From: Chara braunii
Lineage: Eukaryota > Streptophyta > Charophyceae > Charales > Characeae
Direction: 5' to 3'
Assembly (NCBI GenBank): GCA_003427395.1
Contig: BFEA01000075.1
Coordinates: forward strand, 750,763 to 772,702
Length of the DNA: 21,940 bases
The position numbers and the translations under genes are program-made. Shown here in pieces: positions 20,230 through 21,940 of this stretch. The notes under the pieces were generated by a model. It was not told the origin of the DNA, ran no database searches, and saw only the letters and a program-made list of their open reading frames with translations. The first letter of the stretch is position 1. The number at the start of each line of letters is the position of its first letter.

Positions 20230-20322
20230 GTAATTTGGGGGCGACTTGGCGACGAATCTTGTGTTTTCTCCCTTGTTGCACTTCAATTTATTCTGCAAGC
20301 TTGACATCTTTTCCTTCCGGTG

Positions 20323-20632
20323 TCTATGATTTGTTGTGCTTTTGCTTGCCCCTTCCCTGCCCCTTCCCTGCCCCTGCCGTACACCTTCTCTGAAACTTCT
20401 CTGAACCTTCTCTGCACCTTTCTGTGAACCTTCCGTGTGTGTTTATAATTTATTTCGTTTTTGCTTGCTCCTCTCCTGCCCCTTCTCTGCACCTTCTCCT
20501 GAGCTGCTTATAATTTGGTCTGCTTTTGCTTCCCCCCTTCCCTGCGCCTGCCCTGCACCTTCTCTGAGCCTTCTTTGCACCTTCTTTGCATCTTCCTTGT
20601 GTTTATGTTGCATGTTGCTTCTTTTGCTTTAG
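20323..20632 (+). repeat. Pyrimidine-rich minisatellite with higher-order repeat
   Basis: The base unit is about 10 bp (CCTTCTCTGA and variants such as CCCCTTCCCTG). Longer blocks beginning T-T/C-TATGATTT or TTATAATTT followed by TTTTGCTT start at 20323, 20442 and 20508, with a diverged one near 20600. It lies just behind PTAC2 exon 2, in the presumed intron. Confidence 0.75.
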
Positions 20633-20931
20633 CATGTTTGGTGTGTGTAGGGCGGTAGCATGGTCCCTTCTGCAATCTTTTCCTGCTATACAATCGAACG
20701 CCATGTTGACGGCCGGCAGGTTTAGTTTGCACCTTTGGTGCCATGAGAGTGGTGTTGGCGACCTTGTATGTAGACTGGCGTATGTTTGGTTTGCTAACTT
20801 TGCTTTGATGCTGAGAGTGTTGTGAATGTATGCTGTGGCGACTTGCTATGTACGTTTGTGAGGAATTTTGTCTCGTCTTTTCTAGGAACAAAAGGAAAAT
20901 GGGGTAGCTGCGTAGTATGGCGACCAAGAGG

Positions 20932-20972
20932 GTGGGATTTGAACCCAACGCCTTTTTTCCTCGCCAGCTCTA
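20932..20972 (-). mobile_element. Antisense tRNA-like promoter boxes (SINE remnant)
   Basis: On the minus strand TAGAGCTGGCGA (complement of 20961-20972) is followed 25 bp later by TGGGTTCAAATCCCAC (complement of 20932-20947), an excellent B box. The A-to-B distance is short for a tRNA and there is no acceptor stem, so this is not a tRNA gene. Confidence 0.45.
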
Positions 20973-21250
20973 CGGGTGTGCGTCATGCAGCGATCAGGCA
21001 ACAGCTATGATGATTTGCTTTTCTACTGTTTTCAGCACACGATCAGATGTCTACAACCCCCATCATATGTACATGAGAACAGAAAGCTGGAAACGGCTTC
21101 CATGTGCCGCCTCCTTTCTCTTTGATCCAGCTTAGAGTCCTGGTAGGAGTTCAATCCAGTGCTGGTCGCCGGATGGACCGGGGACCCCTACCCCATCCGC
21201 GGTCCTTCCGGTTGGACCGGCCGGTGGCCCGGGCTGGTTCCCTCCCGGTT

Positions 21251-21291
21251 GCCCCCAGCGCATTTTCGCTGGGGGCTGAATTTTTTTTTTT
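21251..21291 (+). repeat. Perfect GC-rich hairpin followed by a T run
   Basis: GCCCCCAGCG (21251-21260) and CGCTGGGGGC (21267-21276) form a perfect 10-bp stem with a CATTTT loop, followed by TGAA and eleven T. The form resembles a bacterial terminator, but in this eukaryotic setting it is more likely part of a repeat or a Pol III stop. Confidence 0.7.
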
Positions 21292-21401
21292 GTCGGCTCG
21301 TATGTGTTCCCAAGGCCTCGTGGGGGCGGGCCCTGCCCCGCAATTTCGAAACCGGGTCCTGTAGGCCCGGATTTTTCAAGTACAGAAAGTGGCCAATCTT
21401 G

Positions 21402-21506
21402 GCCGCCGATCGTCGCAGATCAGCGGCAAAGATCGGCCAGGACCCCATTTCTATAAGAAAAATGGGCAGAGGATATCCGCCGCTGATCTATGCAGATCAG
21501 CAGCGG
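21402..21506. repeat. Cluster of palindromes around GATC cores
   Basis: Two related imperfect palindromes, GCCGCCGATC-GTCGC-AGATCAGCGGC-like (21402-21427) and GCCGCTGATC-TATGC-AGATCAGCAGCGG-like (21479-21506), flank a third hairpin, CCCATTT...AAATGGG (21444-21466). No coding sequence is apparent. Confidence 0.7.
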
Positions 21507-21775
21507 AGACCAGCCATGCGTTTTTCCTAAGATGTGGGTCGGGTAGGCCCCTAATGCAATTTGTCATCTTGTGTTCCAATGGACCAGTTACCATTGGCAA
21601 CATCTGATGCTCTTTCACCCTCAGCCACGAGGGGAACACTATGCTTCTGATGAGACTCTGCTGAGATTATATCCTTCTGCGACGTCCCTGCCATCTGTGG
21701 AAAAAAGTTATGGGTTCGGATTTTGGAATTGTGATTTCAGAGCCTTCTGAGGGGCAATCCCAAGAATGGACCTAA

Positions 21776-21908
21776 AATATAGGGCGTTGCTGCACTACTC
21801 TCGACATGCACAAAAGACAAAAATCTTGGCGGTGTAACTTTCCGAATTCTAGCGGAAGATTCACTCTCGTTTTGCACATTTCGAGAGTAGTGCAGCGAGG
21901 CCCATATT
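21776..21908. mobile_element. MITE-like foldback element with about 40-bp inverted repeats
   Basis: The left arm at 21776-21815 contains GCTGCACTACTCTCGA and ATGCACAAAA. The right arm at 21870-21908 is its inverse complement, with TTTTGCACAT and TCGAGAGTAGTGCAGC. About 34 of 40 bases pair. The 54-bp middle has no ORF and a weaker inner stem (AATCTT/AAGATT). No certain target duplication is seen; the flanks are AT-rich. It could be a non-autonomous DNA transposon or a long hairpin transcript. Confidence 0.75.
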
Positions 21909-21940
21909 CTTCTCTCTATCTATCTCGAATGGACCTTGCT

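Larger units (their letters stand above)
20230..21940 (+). other. Probable next PTAC2 intron (continues past the window)
   Basis: This stretch starts with the GTAATT donor of exon 2. No exon resembling the rest of the SMR domain can be seen up to the right edge. It contains a pyrimidine-rich minisatellite (20323-20632), a minus-strand tRNA-like unit (about 20932-20972), a cluster of hairpins (21251-21506) and a foldback element (21776-21908). That it is intron rather than 3' flank is inferred from the phase-2 break inside the Arg codon of the SMR motif. Confidence 0.6.

Noticed and set aside
20635-20825. Possible third PTAC2 exon starting after GTGTGTAG
   Set aside because: The frame fits phase 2 (R, then AVAWSLLQSF), but it does not resemble the SMR domain that should follow DVHR.
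21251-21291. Rho-independent terminator
   Set aside because: It has the form (GC stem then T run) but the setting is eukaryotic, with no upstream bacterial gene.
1-21940. CRISPR array, phage, toxin-antitoxin or other defence system
   Set aside because: There are no regularly spaced repeats with unique spacers and no matching protein families; the regular repeats are simple SSRs.

Overview
The window looks like nuclear DNA of a streptophyte, most plausibly a charophycean green alga with a large, retroelement- and microsatellite-rich genome such as Chara. The organism call is inference. It rests on one plastid-type PPR protein that I recognise as PTAC2, a spliceosomal intron of about 3.6 kb, U6-derived pseudogenes, tRNA-derived SINE-like units, a plant-type LINE relic and many long dinucleotide tracts. 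I found no rRNA, intact tRNA, CRISPR array or prokaryotic-style operon.

Layout. 1-7190 has no gene I can support. It holds a (GT)n, an (ATCT)n and a long (CT)n tract, A- and T-runs, several degenerate tRNA-like (A-box/B-box) units and a fragment of the 3' half of U6. 7190-12490 is essentially one minus-strand LINE, broken by frameshifts and cut up by later insertions. Its reverse-transcriptase pieces (7190-9252, 11189-11241, 11427-12313, 12395-12490) can be placed in order on either side of four inserts: a 1.94-kb poly-A-tailed insert, a 185-bp insert, a U6 retropseudogene with a 14-bp target duplication, and a 117-bp SINE with a 23-bp target duplication. About 0.8 kb of unassigned sequence and probable 5' flank follows.

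13873-20229 (+) is the one confident gene. It is PTAC2, a PPR-SMR protein of the plastid transcription machinery. A large first exon (870 codons from my preferred start) carries about 14 PPR repeats, interrupted by poly-Gly, poly-Ala and poly-Ser tracts. A 3577-bp phase-0 intron full of SSRs and SINEs follows, and then a 170-bp exon that carries the ALWWLG block and the first strand of the SMR domain. The rest of the SMR domain must lie beyond the right edge. 20230 to the end reads as the next intron or 3' flank and holds a pyrimidine-rich minisatellite, a cluster of palindromes and a MITE-like foldback element.

The genes do not form a pathway; PTAC2 is a housekeeping plastid gene embedded in transposon debris. 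The most informative structure is the dated nest of retroelements next to it, including LINE-type retroposition of U6. I saw no convincing new defence or metabolic system.
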